Source: Desulfitobacterium_A nosdiversum
GTDB taxonomy: Bacteria > Bacillota > Desulfitobacteriia > Desulfitobacteriales > Desulfitobacteriaceae
DNA: 64,000 bases
Reading direction: 5' to 3'
Assembly: GCF_049860565.1 (NCBI RefSeq)
Contig: NZ_CP172056.1
Coordinates: 124,001 to 188,000 of the forward strand
Every line of letters starts with the position of its first letter. Positions within the stretch are counted from its first letter, which is position 1. This document shows positions 32,831-40,934 of this stretch, one piece after another. Both the position numbers and the translations under genes were made by a program. The notes under the pieces are model-generated. The model saw only the letters and a list, made by a program, of their open reading frames with translations. It was not told the DNA's origin and did not search any database.

Positions 32831-34306
32831 TCACTGATTTTTAAGCATTCTTTTTAAGATTTTACCGGAACTGTTTTTGGGAAGCTCAGAAATAAATTCG
32901 ATTTTACGAGGTATCTTATAACCTGCAAGATGTTCTTTCAGATAACTAAATATTTCTTTGGAAGTACATTCTTCACCGTCTTTGAGAACAATAAATGCCT
33001 TCACCTGCTCGCCTCTCAATTTGTCATCAATTCCAACAACCGCGGCCTCTTTCACCTTCGGATATTGATATATAACTTCCTCAACTTCCCTTGGATATAC
33101 ATTTAATCCTCCGGCTATGATCAAATCTTTTTTCCTGTCTACAATAAAAATATATCCTTCTTCATCCATCTTCGCCAGATCTCCGGTATGCAGCCACCCA
33201 TTCTTTAATGTCTCTTTTGTTTCATTCTCCTTGTTAAAGTATCCCGACATTACATTTTTGCCCTTGACTATAAGTTCGCCGATTTCACCAACAGCTAATT
33301 CGATATCATTATCGTCAACAATCTTGCACTCAACATTAATAACCGGCAGTCCTATAGACCCTTCTTTCTTTATCCCATCCAAAGGATTAAAGCTCACTAC
33401 AGGGGATGCTTCGGTCAAACCGTATCCTTCAACAATAGGGAGCTTCAGAATCTCTTTAGCTTGTCTAAGTATTTCAACAGGCAATGCTGCTCCCCCGGAA
33501 ACCGCTAAGCGAAGCTTAGGGAAAGAATTATTCTTACAGGCCTCGAGCAATATTACATACATGGTTGGAACGCCCATAAAAACAGTAACATCATCATGTA
33601 ACAATGACTCTATGACTTCTTTAGGATGAAATTTTTCTATTATTGTAACTGTTGCACCGCTCCACAACGGGTTCAGGACGCAGGTTGTGAATCCAAAAAC
33701 ATGGAACATGGGAAGCACGCACATATAGTTGTCATTTACAGTTCCTTGAAATGCAATCCGGCACTGTTCAGCATTTGCAGCAAGATTTTTATGGGTAAGC
33801 ATTGCGGCCTTTTGCTTTCCTGTCGTACCGGAAGTATATAAAAATGTGGATATTGCATTCTCATCCGAAAAATCATCAAATAATTCAGGCGAGATTTCAG
33901 AAATAGTCCTCTGAAACTCCTCATCCAGAACAATAACCTTGATGCCCAAAAGCTCTTGGAGAGATTCTCCGGTACACTTTAAGTTTTGAATAATTTCAGG
34001 ATGAATAATCATAAAATTAGCTTTAGAATCTTTAATGAAGTATGTAATTTCGTCTATTGTGAGCTGTAGATTAATTGGAACAATAATTCCTGCATTTTTT
34101 ACCACACTCAAATAGGAATAAATAAATTCTGGTGAATTCGGACAACTCAGAAGTACTCGTTCTCCAGCTTTCACTCCCAGATTCAATAATAAACTTGAAT
34201 ATTGATTAACTGTTTTATCCAGCTGTTCATAAGTGATTTTATTTTTTTTAAATTTTATTGCGATAGATTCGGCATTATATTCTTTCTTATAAATGTTCCC
34301 TACCAT
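32831..34306 (-). CDS. AMP-forming acyl-CoA ligase
   Basis: A 491-residue ANL-superfamily enzyme that activates a carboxylic acid as acyl-AMP, then acyl-CoA. Motifs are FLYTSGTTGKQKAAMLTH (P-loop), VEGYGLTEASPVVSFNP, LHTGDLAKMDEEGYIFIVDRKKD, and the C-terminal catalytic lysine in LPKNSSGKILKR. It resembles medium or long-chain fatty acid CoA ligases; the exact substrate is not readable. ATG 34306 follows GGGGGGCATT; an upstream TTG overlaps that site. It is monocistronic, with a structured leader candidate upstream. Confidence 0.88.
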   Translation of the reverse strand: MVGNIYKKEYNAESIAIKFKKNKITYEQLDKTVNQYSSLLLNLGVKAGERVLLSCPNSPEFIYSYLSVVKNAGIIVPINLQLTIDEITYFIKDSKANFMIIHPEIIQNLKCTGESLQELLGIKVIVLDEEFQRTISEISPELFDDFSDENAISTFLYTSGTTGKQKAAMLTHKNLAANAEQCRIAFQGTVNDNYMCVLPMFHVFGFTTCVLNPLWSGATVTIIEKFHPKEVIESLLHDDVTVFMGVPTMYVILLEACKNNSFPKLRLAVSGGAALPVEILRQAKEILKLPIVEGYGLTEASPVVSFNPLDGIKKEGSIGLPVINVECKIVDDNDIELAVGEIGELIVKGKNVMSGYFNKENETKETLKNGWLHTGDLAKMDEEGYIFIVDRKKDLIIAGGLNVYPREVEEVIYQYPKVKEAAVVGIDDKLRGEQVKAFIVLKDGEECTSKEIFSYLKEHLAGYKIPRKIEFISELPKNSSGKILKRMLKNQ

Positions 34307-34489
34307 AATGCCCCCCAAATATATTTAATTTCGACAATTTAGTCACAAAAAATATTATACAATATATGACCTGGTATTAAAATATGTAAAGATAATACCT
34401 TGATTATTTTAGTATCCACATTTAATCGTTTTACAATCCCCTAAGTCGAGAGCTTATCTATTAGATTTCCTTGTTTATAAAAAGCAATA

Positions 34490-34596
34490 TAAAAAGGGCC
34501 CAAAAGGCCCCATGCAACTTCCGATTTTACTAGACTTTACGGTTTCGCGCCAAAAACCCACTTGCAGCTTATCCTCGCGCATTTCATAATAAACAT
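34490..34596 (-). ncRNA. Candidate structured RNA with terminator (unassigned)
   Basis: Minus strand: -10-like TATACT (34602-34597), then a GC-richer block in which TGCAA (34566-34562) pairs with TTGCA (34517-34513). The block encloses two small hairpins (GGTTT/AAACC, CCG/CGG). A terminator-like hairpin GGGCC-ttttg-GGCCC followed by T-rich sequence ends it (34510-34496). It lies 190 nt upstream of the ligase start. It could be a leader element or a small RNA. I match no known riboswitch class. Confidence 0.3.
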
Positions 34597-34602
34597 AGTA
34601 TA

Positions 34603-34972
34603 GCAGAATTTAACTTTTGATTTCTGCAATATTCACAGGACTTTAATAATTGCCCTACTGATCTTACCCGTAACAGAAAAGAACGCAGGTTCTTTATACC
34701 ACACTTCACTCTTGTTACATTAACTTCAGTATCGTTTGTTAATCTATAAATAATTATTGTGAAAATCAGCATCATGCTTGATGAGTAGACATGGTTCCTC
34801 TCTTTTCACATTATAAACTTATCCTTAAAATCAAAAAGCGCTTTAGATTAATAATCTAAAGTGCCATTGCTTTTTGGATATTGATGTTAAATCTTGAAGT
34901 GTATTATCGTTCTTCCAAAACTAAAAATCAATTCTTTTTAAAGAAAACTACATTAAACTTTTATAACTCTAG
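34603..34972. other. Intergenic stretch, no gene seen
   Basis: An AT-rich stretch between trxB (ends 34973) and the candidate RNA. A frame at 34584-34775 on the minus strand has no ribosome site and no protein-like pattern. A short dyad TTAGATTAATAATCTAA at about 34846-34862 near the trxB stop may be part of a terminator. Confidence 0.4.
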
Positions 34973-36193
34973 TTATAATTGAGCTTTTAGATTTCCTTTA
35001 TCCACTGTATAGCAAATCCGTTTGACCTTCTCGCCTTTATTTAAGACTAAAACGGCAGGCACGCTATTGATCTCATATTTCTTCGCCAGATTTTTTCGGG
35101 TCGCCATATCCACCTTCACGACTTTATAGCGTTCACCCAACTCCTGGTTTGCTTCCTCTAATAACGTGCTAAATTCCAAGCTTTCATTATTTAAAGCATT
35201 GAAGAAAAGGAGCAATACTTTCTTGTCGCTTTTAACAATGTTCGTATTAAAGGCATTCATTTCTTCAATATAGCGTTCAGCGGCAACCGCTGCAACAGCT
35301 CCATCTCCGGCTGCCGAAACCACTTGTCTCAAATATTTAATGCGGTTATCCCCAACCGCGAATACCCCTTCAAGGTTTGTTTTCATCATATCATTAACGG
35401 GAATATACCCTCTTTTGTCCCTCTCGATGCCGCTGTCTTTGAGGAAATGAGTGGAAGGAACCATCCCTACAAAGAAGAAGACTCCTTGACAAGCAAGTTC
35501 AGTAGAACCTCCTGTCTTTAAGTTCTTAATTTTTACTCCTTCGACCTTCTCTTCTCCCAGGACTTCTTCAATCGTGGAGTTCCAGACAAACTCCATTTTC
35601 TCATTTTGAAAGGCCCTTTCAGCACTGACTTTATTGCAATCGAGAACGCCTTCGTCATGAAGCACAAGCACGGTGACTTTACGGGCGAACTTCGTAATGT
35701 ACATGCCCTCTTCAATTGCTTGGTCCCCGCTGCCCACAACGACAACCTCTTCGCCTTCGAAAAACTCGGCATCACAGGTGGCACAATAGGCAACACCACT
35801 GCCTTGGAGCCGCTTTTCACCGGGAATATTTAAAAGTCTTGGCTCACTGCCGCAGGCAATAATCACGGCCTTCGCTGTATATTCCCTGCCTTTTTTTGTA
35901 CGAATGATCTTATCTTCCTGTGAAAAATCCGTTGTAACGACTTCATCGCGCAAAAACTCCACACCAAAGGAATCGGCATGCTTTTTAAAATCTTTCATAA
36001 GATCAGACCCGCTGATTTGCCCATAGCCTGGATAATTGACAATTTCACGGGTGGTATTAACAAGTCCGCCAACTGTTCCTTTGTTTATAACCAAGGTCTT
36101 CAGCTTCGCTCTTCCCCCATAAATCGCCGCCGTGAGCCCTGCAGGGCCGCCGCCGATGATGATTAAATCATAAGCATTTTTACTGTCTTCCAT
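34973..36193 (-). CDS. trxB: Thioredoxin reductase fused to a CxxC-less thioredoxin fold
   Basis: A 406-residue protein. Residues 1-310 are a thioredoxin reductase: FAD motif IIIGGGPAGLTAA, redox pair CATC (Cys137/Cys140), the NAD(P)-binding part VVVVGSGDQAIEEG, and GVFAVGDNR. Residues about 322-406 form a thioredoxin-like fold (VVKVDMATRKNLAKKYEINSVPAVLVL), but the position of the WCGPC site reads FFNALNNES, so that domain has no redox cysteines. It may serve as a docking domain. It is downstream of thioredoxin (36229) and an OFA transporter on the same strand. ATG 36193 is chosen; TTG 36202 also has a ribosome site. A degenerate copy of the tail is at 46339. Confidence 0.88.
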   Translation of the reverse strand: MEDSKNAYDLIIIGGGPAGLTAAIYGGRAKLKTLVINKGTVGGLVNTTREIVNYPGYGQISGSDLMKDFKKHADSFGVEFLRDEVVTTDFSQEDKIIRTKKGREYTAKAVIIACGSEPRLLNIPGEKRLQGSGVAYCATCDAEFFEGEEVVVVGSGDQAIEEGMYITKFARKVTVLVLHDEGVLDCNKVSAERAFQNEKMEFVWNSTIEEVLGEEKVEGVKIKNLKTGGSTELACQGVFFFVGMVPSTHFLKDSGIERDKRGYIPVNDMMKTNLEGVFAVGDNRIKYLRQVVSAAGDGAVAAVAAERYIEEMNAFNTNIVKSDKKVLLLFFNALNNESLEFSTLLEEANQELGERYKVVKVDMATRKNLAKKYEINSVPAVLVLNKGEKVKRICYTVDKGNLKAQL

Positions 36194-36228
36194 TCCCCTC
36201 AACTTCTCCCTCTCTGCAAAGTTTAATG

Positions 36229-36555
36229 TTAGGATTCAAGAACTTCAGCAATCTTATCTATAACCTTTTCATCATCAACGGCTCCGGCAAGTTTTCCCTG
36301 ATATTCGCCATCCTTAAAGAAAAGGATCTGAGGAACTCCCTTGAGCGAAAATCTTTGGAATAAGGTTTTATGCTCTTCTACATCGACATAATAAAAACCG
36401 AACTTGCCTTCGTACTTTGGCTGTATCTCTTCTAGAATCGGAACCACGCCTTGACAAACATGACAGGTTTTCCTTGAGAAAATTACCAAACAGGGTTCGC
36501 CATTATCATAAATAACCTCTTCAAAACTATTTTCATTTAATTGCTCTAAAGACAT
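36229..36555 (-). CDS. Thioredoxin-like protein (CHVC active site)
   Basis: A 108-residue thioredoxin fold with active site RKTCHVCQGVVP in place of WCGPC, and the cis-proline in LKGVPQILFF. It is probably reduced by the TrxB encoded 36 bp downstream. The altered dipeptide (His-Val) will shift its redox potential. Such atypical pairs occur with selenoprotein and glycine-reductase systems, but none is seen here. ATG 36555 lies 10 nt after AAGGAG; a GTG three codons upstream overlaps the ribosome site. Confidence 0.88.
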   Translation of the reverse strand: MSLEQLNENSFEEVIYDNGEPCLVIFSRKTCHVCQGVVPILEEIQPKYEGKFGFYYVDVEEHKTLFQRFSLKGVPQILFFKDGEYQGKLAGAVDDEKVIDKIAEVLES

Positions 36556-36584
36556 ATATCCCACACTCCTTTTTAAAAATCAAT

Positions 36585-37814
36585 TCATGTAATATTTTCT
36601 GCACGTTTATTCCTGTTCACAGATTGTACGAACCACATTGACACCATTGCAATTGTGCAAAGGATACCTGCAATTGTGAAGGACGCAGTATAACTGCCGC
36701 TGGAACTATTAACAAGTATCGTACTGATACGGGGAACAACCTGAGTCCATACCATAAATCCAAGTAAAACTCCGCCGTAAATCGTACCTGCAAATTTTGG
36801 TCCAAAAGTATGAATTGCAGTATAAGGGTATACACAATTTGCAGGTCCAAATCCAAAACCGATACACGCATACGCCAGAAGAATAATGGGAGCCGAATTT
36901 CCTTTAATCAGAAGTAAAACGGATAACATCGTAAAAAACCAACAAACTGTATATACTTTTTTAAAACCTAACTTGTCTTGTAAAGAGCCTAATATAAAAC
37001 GACCGGCTAGGGATGCTAAGCTAAATATGGAAACGCCCAACGTAGCAATAGCAAGGCTTATACCTTTTTCGGTACAGAATATGACAAATAAAGGAAACAT
37101 GATTAAGTATACAGACGGAAAAAATGTTGTAGCTACCTGTAAGAGCCAGAAAGGCTTTGTTTTCACAGCTTCCTTTAGAGTGTAACTTTCCAGATCCGCA
37201 CCTAATTCAACAGATTTTCCGATTTTAGTCCCTTCAGGTATATATCCATCCGGAGGTGACTCTAATCCCAAACCGGCTATAATGGCAATAATACAGAACG
37301 CAGTACCAATACCGATGAGCGTTAAGTTAACACCGATGAGCAGAATTAATTTTGTTGCAAGTGGGGCTAAGAATGCTGAAGCACCACCATATACTGCGAT
37401 ACAAATGCCTGTGGCAAACCCTGTTTTTTCCGGGAACCAACTCCCTGCAGTAAATGTAGCTCCATTGTATGCAATACCATTCCCAAAACCACTAATGGCA
37501 CTATACGTCACATAGATGAGCCAAGGTTGTGAGCTTGGAACAAATGCAGATAAAATCAGGCCGCCGCCAAACATAACAGAACCGATAATCGTTGTGATCT
37601 TTGGACCAAACATGGAGAGAATTTTTCCTCCGGCAAAGATACCTAAAGGCCAGAATAAAAGCATAGCTGAACCGACCATTGCCGTTGACTGAACATTCCA
37701 CCCATGAATAGCAGCTAAGGGTTTAATAAATACGCTTACTGAATATAAAAGTCCGGCACATGCCATGATTAAAGCACATTTAATCAGGATTAAATTACGA
37801 TTAACAGCACTCAT
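36585..37814 (-). CDS. OFA-family MFS transporter
   Basis: A 409-residue, 12-helix major facilitator protein of the oxalate/formate antiporter group: GLLYSVSVFIKPLAAIHGW at the start, GFGNGIAYNGATFTAGSWFP in the middle and FGFGPANCVYPYTAIHTFG later. Substrates of this group are small organic anions; the exact one is unknown. ATG 37814 follows AAAGGAGGTTAAAG. It is preceded by a 15-codon ORF and followed after 30 bp by thioredoxin and trxB, an odd operon combination. Confidence 0.85.
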   Translation of the reverse strand: MSAVNRNLILIKCALIMACAGLLYSVSVFIKPLAAIHGWNVQSTAMVGSAMLLFWPLGIFAGGKILSMFGPKITTIIGSVMFGGGLILSAFVPSSQPWLIYVTYSAISGFGNGIAYNGATFTAGSWFPEKTGFATGICIAVYGGASAFLAPLATKLILLIGVNLTLIGIGTAFCIIAIIAGLGLESPPDGYIPEGTKIGKSVELGADLESYTLKEAVKTKPFWLLQVATTFFPSVYLIMFPLFVIFCTEKGISLAIATLGVSIFSLASLAGRFILGSLQDKLGFKKVYTVCWFFTMLSVLLLIKGNSAPIILLAYACIGFGFGPANCVYPYTAIHTFGPKFAGTIYGGVLLGFMVWTQVVPRISTILVNSSSGSYTASFTIAGILCTIAMVSMWFVQSVNRNKRAENIT

Positions 37815-37832
37815 CTTTAACCTCCTTTGTAT

Positions 37833-37880
37833 TTAACTAAAATCAACAATCATTTTCTCTCTTAAGGCTTCTCTTTTCAT
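37833..37880 (-). CDS. 15-codon upstream ORF before the OFA transporter
   Basis: ATG 37880 lies 7 nt after GAGGAGG. The peptide is MKREALREKMIVDFS and ends 18 bp before the transporter start, just ahead of the transporter's ribosome site. The strong initiation site suggests translation and coupling. The peptide has no recognisable family. Confidence 0.5.
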   Translation of the reverse strand: MKREALREKMIVDFS

Positions 37881-38032
37881 ATTTTCCCTCCTCATAAAAA
37901 TTGTGAATACTTTATCAAAGTCATCTATAATGTATCACAGCTGTCTATTTACTTGATAACAGTAATTTTTTGAGGTTTGCGTATAATATACAGTTAATAG
38001 TTGTTTTTCACTGCAAAGTGTAACTACAGTTA

Positions 38033-38070
38033 AAATAAAAAAACACCTCAAGATGATTTGAAGAAAGGTG
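38033..38070 (-). terminator. Terminator of the lysR gene
   Basis: Minus-strand stem CACCT/AGGTG with inner CAA/TTG and a T7 tail, about 80 bp after the lysR stop. Confidence 0.65.
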
Positions 38071-38148
38071 ATTTTACCCTGCCTTTATCCAATATCTGAG
38101 ATGTAGGAAATGTAACTATCAACTTTTGAGTTTGTTTTTAATATTTTC

Positions 38149-39042
38149 TCAACGACCTAACGAAGTACCATAAAGATTCAGATAATTAATAAATTCCTGT
38201 GTTACTTTTGAAATAGGCACATTTTCCGGATGTATCCAGCCATAAGCCATTTTACAGTCATCTCTGATAGGAATAGACACTATTTTACCTTGTGTAAAAT
38301 CTATTTCTCTCTTTATTTCTAGACTCAAGTAAATTCCTACGGCTACTCCCTCAATAATAGCTTGTTTAAAAACTTCATAATTGTTGGCCATCAGTACGAT
38401 ATTCGGTTTACCATATTTCTCAAGAAAAGAAATAAACTCTTGTTTTTGAGAAAAAACAACTAACGGATGCTTTAAAAGCTGTTTTAACGAAATAGATTCA
38501 TTTTTAGCTAATGGAGATAACTTACTGACACAAGCTATTAAGCTGTCATATTGAAGAATATGACAATTATTATCATTTTCAACATTTTTATGATACCTGC
38601 CAAAAAAGCCAATATCAAATTCACCTTTTTGGGCGGCTTTAAAAATTTCTAGTGTTTCCCTCTCTGTTATTTTTACATGCACATTCGGGTTTTGTTTCAG
38701 GAAACCGAACAATATGTCCGGTAAAATGGTAATACCCACAAAAGCACTGGTATGAATTATTAAATTCCCTTTTAATGATGGTCGATCTGAGGTAAACATT
38801 GACGTTAATTCCTCAACCTGATTGATAATATTCTTTGCTTTTTCAAGTACAATCTCACCTTCTTTGGTAAAAGTCACACCGTGGTGAGAACGGTTGAACA
38901 TCGTTACTCCTAATTCCTTTTCTAGCCTTATTATGGCTAAGCTAATACTTTGTTGAGCGACATGTAAATTTTCAGCGGCATGAGTTATAGACTTCGTTTT
39001 ACTTATTTCGATTAAATAATACAATTGATTGATTTGCAACAA
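38149..39042 (-). CDS. LysR-family transcriptional regulator
   Basis: A 297-residue regulator. The N-terminal winged helix (LYYLIEISKTKSITHAAENLHVAQQSISLAI) is followed by a linker helix and a periplasmic-binding-protein-like effector domain from about residue 90. The TTG at 39042 follows GGAGGAGATTATTG. It is divergent from the MFS gene at 39527 with 484 bp between, the usual LysR arrangement. It probably controls the MFS-phosphodiesterase cluster. The effector is unknown. Confidence 0.88.
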   Translation of the reverse strand: MLQINQLYYLIEISKTKSITHAAENLHVAQQSISLAIIRLEKELGVTMFNRSHHGVTFTKEGEIVLEKAKNIINQVEELTSMFTSDRPSLKGNLIIHTSAFVGITILPDILFGFLKQNPNVHVKITERETLEIFKAAQKGEFDIGFFGRYHKNVENDNNCHILQYDSLIACVSKLSPLAKNESISLKQLLKHPLVVFSQKQEFISFLEKYGKPNIVLMANNYEVFKQAIIEGVAVGIYLSLEIKREIDFTQGKIVSIPIRDDCKMAYGWIHPENVPISKVTQEFINYLNLYGTSLGR

Positions 39043-39526
39043 TAATCTCCTCCGTAAAATTGAATTAGCTTATTGTAAAATCGAAAGCAAAAGAGAAAGA
39101 GAGCACTATTACAAAATAATTCTATCGAATTTCCTAAGGAATAACAATGTTATTAAATTACGCAAATCAAATTTCTTAATAACATTTCCATATGACATAC
39201 ATTGCATTCTACAATTTCAAACTGTAGATAATAGTAATCCATTAACTTTATGTGTTTGTTATGACTTTCACTATACCATATACTGAAGTCGCTAAAGTCC
39301 ATTTCAGCTGAGTGGGATAATTGCAAGATACTATTTATAAGGGGGAATCACTTTACTAGAAAATAAACTCATTGAATAATGGAAAAATGTTTCTAAGCAG
39401 CTGGATATTCTGCTTATTGTATTTATTTAACATCTGAGATTAGGTCATCGATAATAAGATTTAGCTAATTTGCAAATTAAATTATGTTAATAGTTAGACC
39501 AAAATAATCTTAAAGGTGTGATTTTT
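39043..39526. other. Divergent intergenic region between lysR and MFS gene
   Basis: A 484-bp AT-rich stretch with no gene. It probably holds both promoters and LysR sites. I cannot pick a convincing T-N11-A operator because the region has many AT-rich near-dyads. Confidence 0.4.
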
Positions 39527-40870
39527 ATGGCAAAGTCTGCTGAGAATACTGCGGAATTAAAGATGCCTTTGTGGAAAGCCAACTGTTGGTTTGCAGTCCT
39601 TTGGTTTATGATGTTTTTTGATTTGGTCGATAGATATACACTCGCTGCCTGTCTGCCTTATATTAAACAGGCTTTTAAATTGACAGATACACAATCAGGT
39701 ATCATCGCCTCGGCTTTTTCAATTGCCATCGTTGCTTTAGTTATCCCGGTTAGCTTAATTGCCCATAAATGGAGCCGGCGAAAAGTATTAGCAATTATGG
39801 TGGCTTTATGGAGTATTGCTACCTATGCATCAGGTTTAGCAAAAGGATATGGGTCTTTATTTGCGGCGCGTCTTGGCATCGGTGCCGGTGAAGCAGGCTA
39901 TTTACCGACAGCTGAAGCCCTGCTCACGGCCTGGTACCCGAAAGATAAGCGGGGACTCGTACTTGGAATCTTTAATTCAGCTGTTTCCGCCGGTGCTACC
40001 TTAGGTCTAATGCTGGCAGGTTGGCTGGCCTATACTTATGGATGGAGAGCATGTTTCGGGATAGTGGCTGTTCCCGGACTTATTCTGGCCATTATCGGGT
40101 GGTTTATGCCTGATTTTAAAAATGATGTAAAAGCAAAAGTTACTGAGATCGAGCAAACGAATGAACCATCCAAGCCTGCTTCCAAACCTGCATTAAAAAC
40201 AGGTATAAAAGATGTCGCTTTGTATTTAATTAAATCCCCCGCGGTTTTAACTTCCGTGATTATAAGTGGACTCATTGGATTTGCAGGTACCATCATGTCT
40301 ATCTGGGGAGTAACCTTATTTACCCGAACTTTCGGGATGAATGTAAAGCAAGCCTCAACTTTTATAGGCTTTATCGGAATGTTTGCGATGTTTATTCCGA
40401 TAATCATCGGGTTATTATCGGACAAGCTTATTAAGGATAATCCAAAAGGCAGACTAAACGGAACAATTATAGGAATATGCGTATTTATTGCCTGCATATT
40501 TGCATTTACGCAAAATAGCCTGAATGCTAAAAATCTTGTCATCGCATTTATTACCTGGGGACTTGCCAAAGGTTGCATTAATGGTTCTCAATCCGTTGTA
40601 AACACTGTAACCCAAGATTTGCTTCCCCCGCATTACCGTACGTTTGCGAGTTCACTTATACCTGTGAGCAACCAAGGTATTGGAGGGGTACTCGGTCCCA
40701 TTATCTGCGGTGTCTTTTCGGATATGTACAATATAAGCACAGCCGTAGTCATTGTAGCAACCATTGGCTTCCTTGCCGTGGTAATCGCAACACTTCTATG
40801 CAAAAAATTCTATGACAAAGATGACGAAAAACTACAAAAAATGGGAACTTTCGACCTTGAACGGGCTTAA
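39527..40870 (+). CDS. MFS transporter
   Basis: A 447-residue, 12-helix major facilitator protein. Motif A-like HKWSRRKVLAIM lies in the first intracellular loop, and RLGIGAGEAGYLPTAEAL resembles the Spinster/hexuronate (ACS-like) groups. A 40-residue charged loop separates the halves. The substrate is probably an organic anion or phosphorylated compound, by analogy with the phosphodiesterase downstream; that is inference. ATG 39527 is favoured over GTG 39518 because AAAGGTG lies 8 nt before it. Confidence 0.83.
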   Translation: MAKSAENTAELKMPLWKANCWFAVLWFMMFFDLVDRYTLAACLPYIKQAFKLTDTQSGIIASAFSIAIVALVIPVSLIAHKWSRRKVLAIMVALWSIATYASGLAKGYGSLFAARLGIGAGEAGYLPTAEALLTAWYPKDKRGLVLGIFNSAVSAGATLGLMLAGWLAYTYGWRACFGIVAVPGLILAIIGWFMPDFKNDVKAKVTEIEQTNEPSKPASKPALKTGIKDVALYLIKSPAVLTSVIISGLIGFAGTIMSIWGVTLFTRTFGMNVKQASTFIGFIGMFAMFIPIIIGLLSDKLIKDNPKGRLNGTIIGICVFIACIFAFTQNSLNAKNLVIAFITWGLAKGCINGSQSVVNTVTQDLLPPHYRTFASSLIPVSNQGIGGVLGPIICGVFSDMYNISTAVVIVATIGFLAVVIATLLCKKFYDKDDEKLQKMGTFDLERA

Positions 40871-40934
40871 GAAATATGGAACTAAAATAATCGTCATCAC
40901 CCTTAACCCAATATCTATTTTGAGGAGGACAAAA

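Noticed and set aside
34584..34775. 63-codon minus-strand frame
   Set aside because: No ribosome site, low-complexity composition, and it overlaps the candidate RNA promoter.
36617..37701. Frames overlapping the OFA transporter on both strands
   Set aside because: All are out-of-frame shadows of the transporter.
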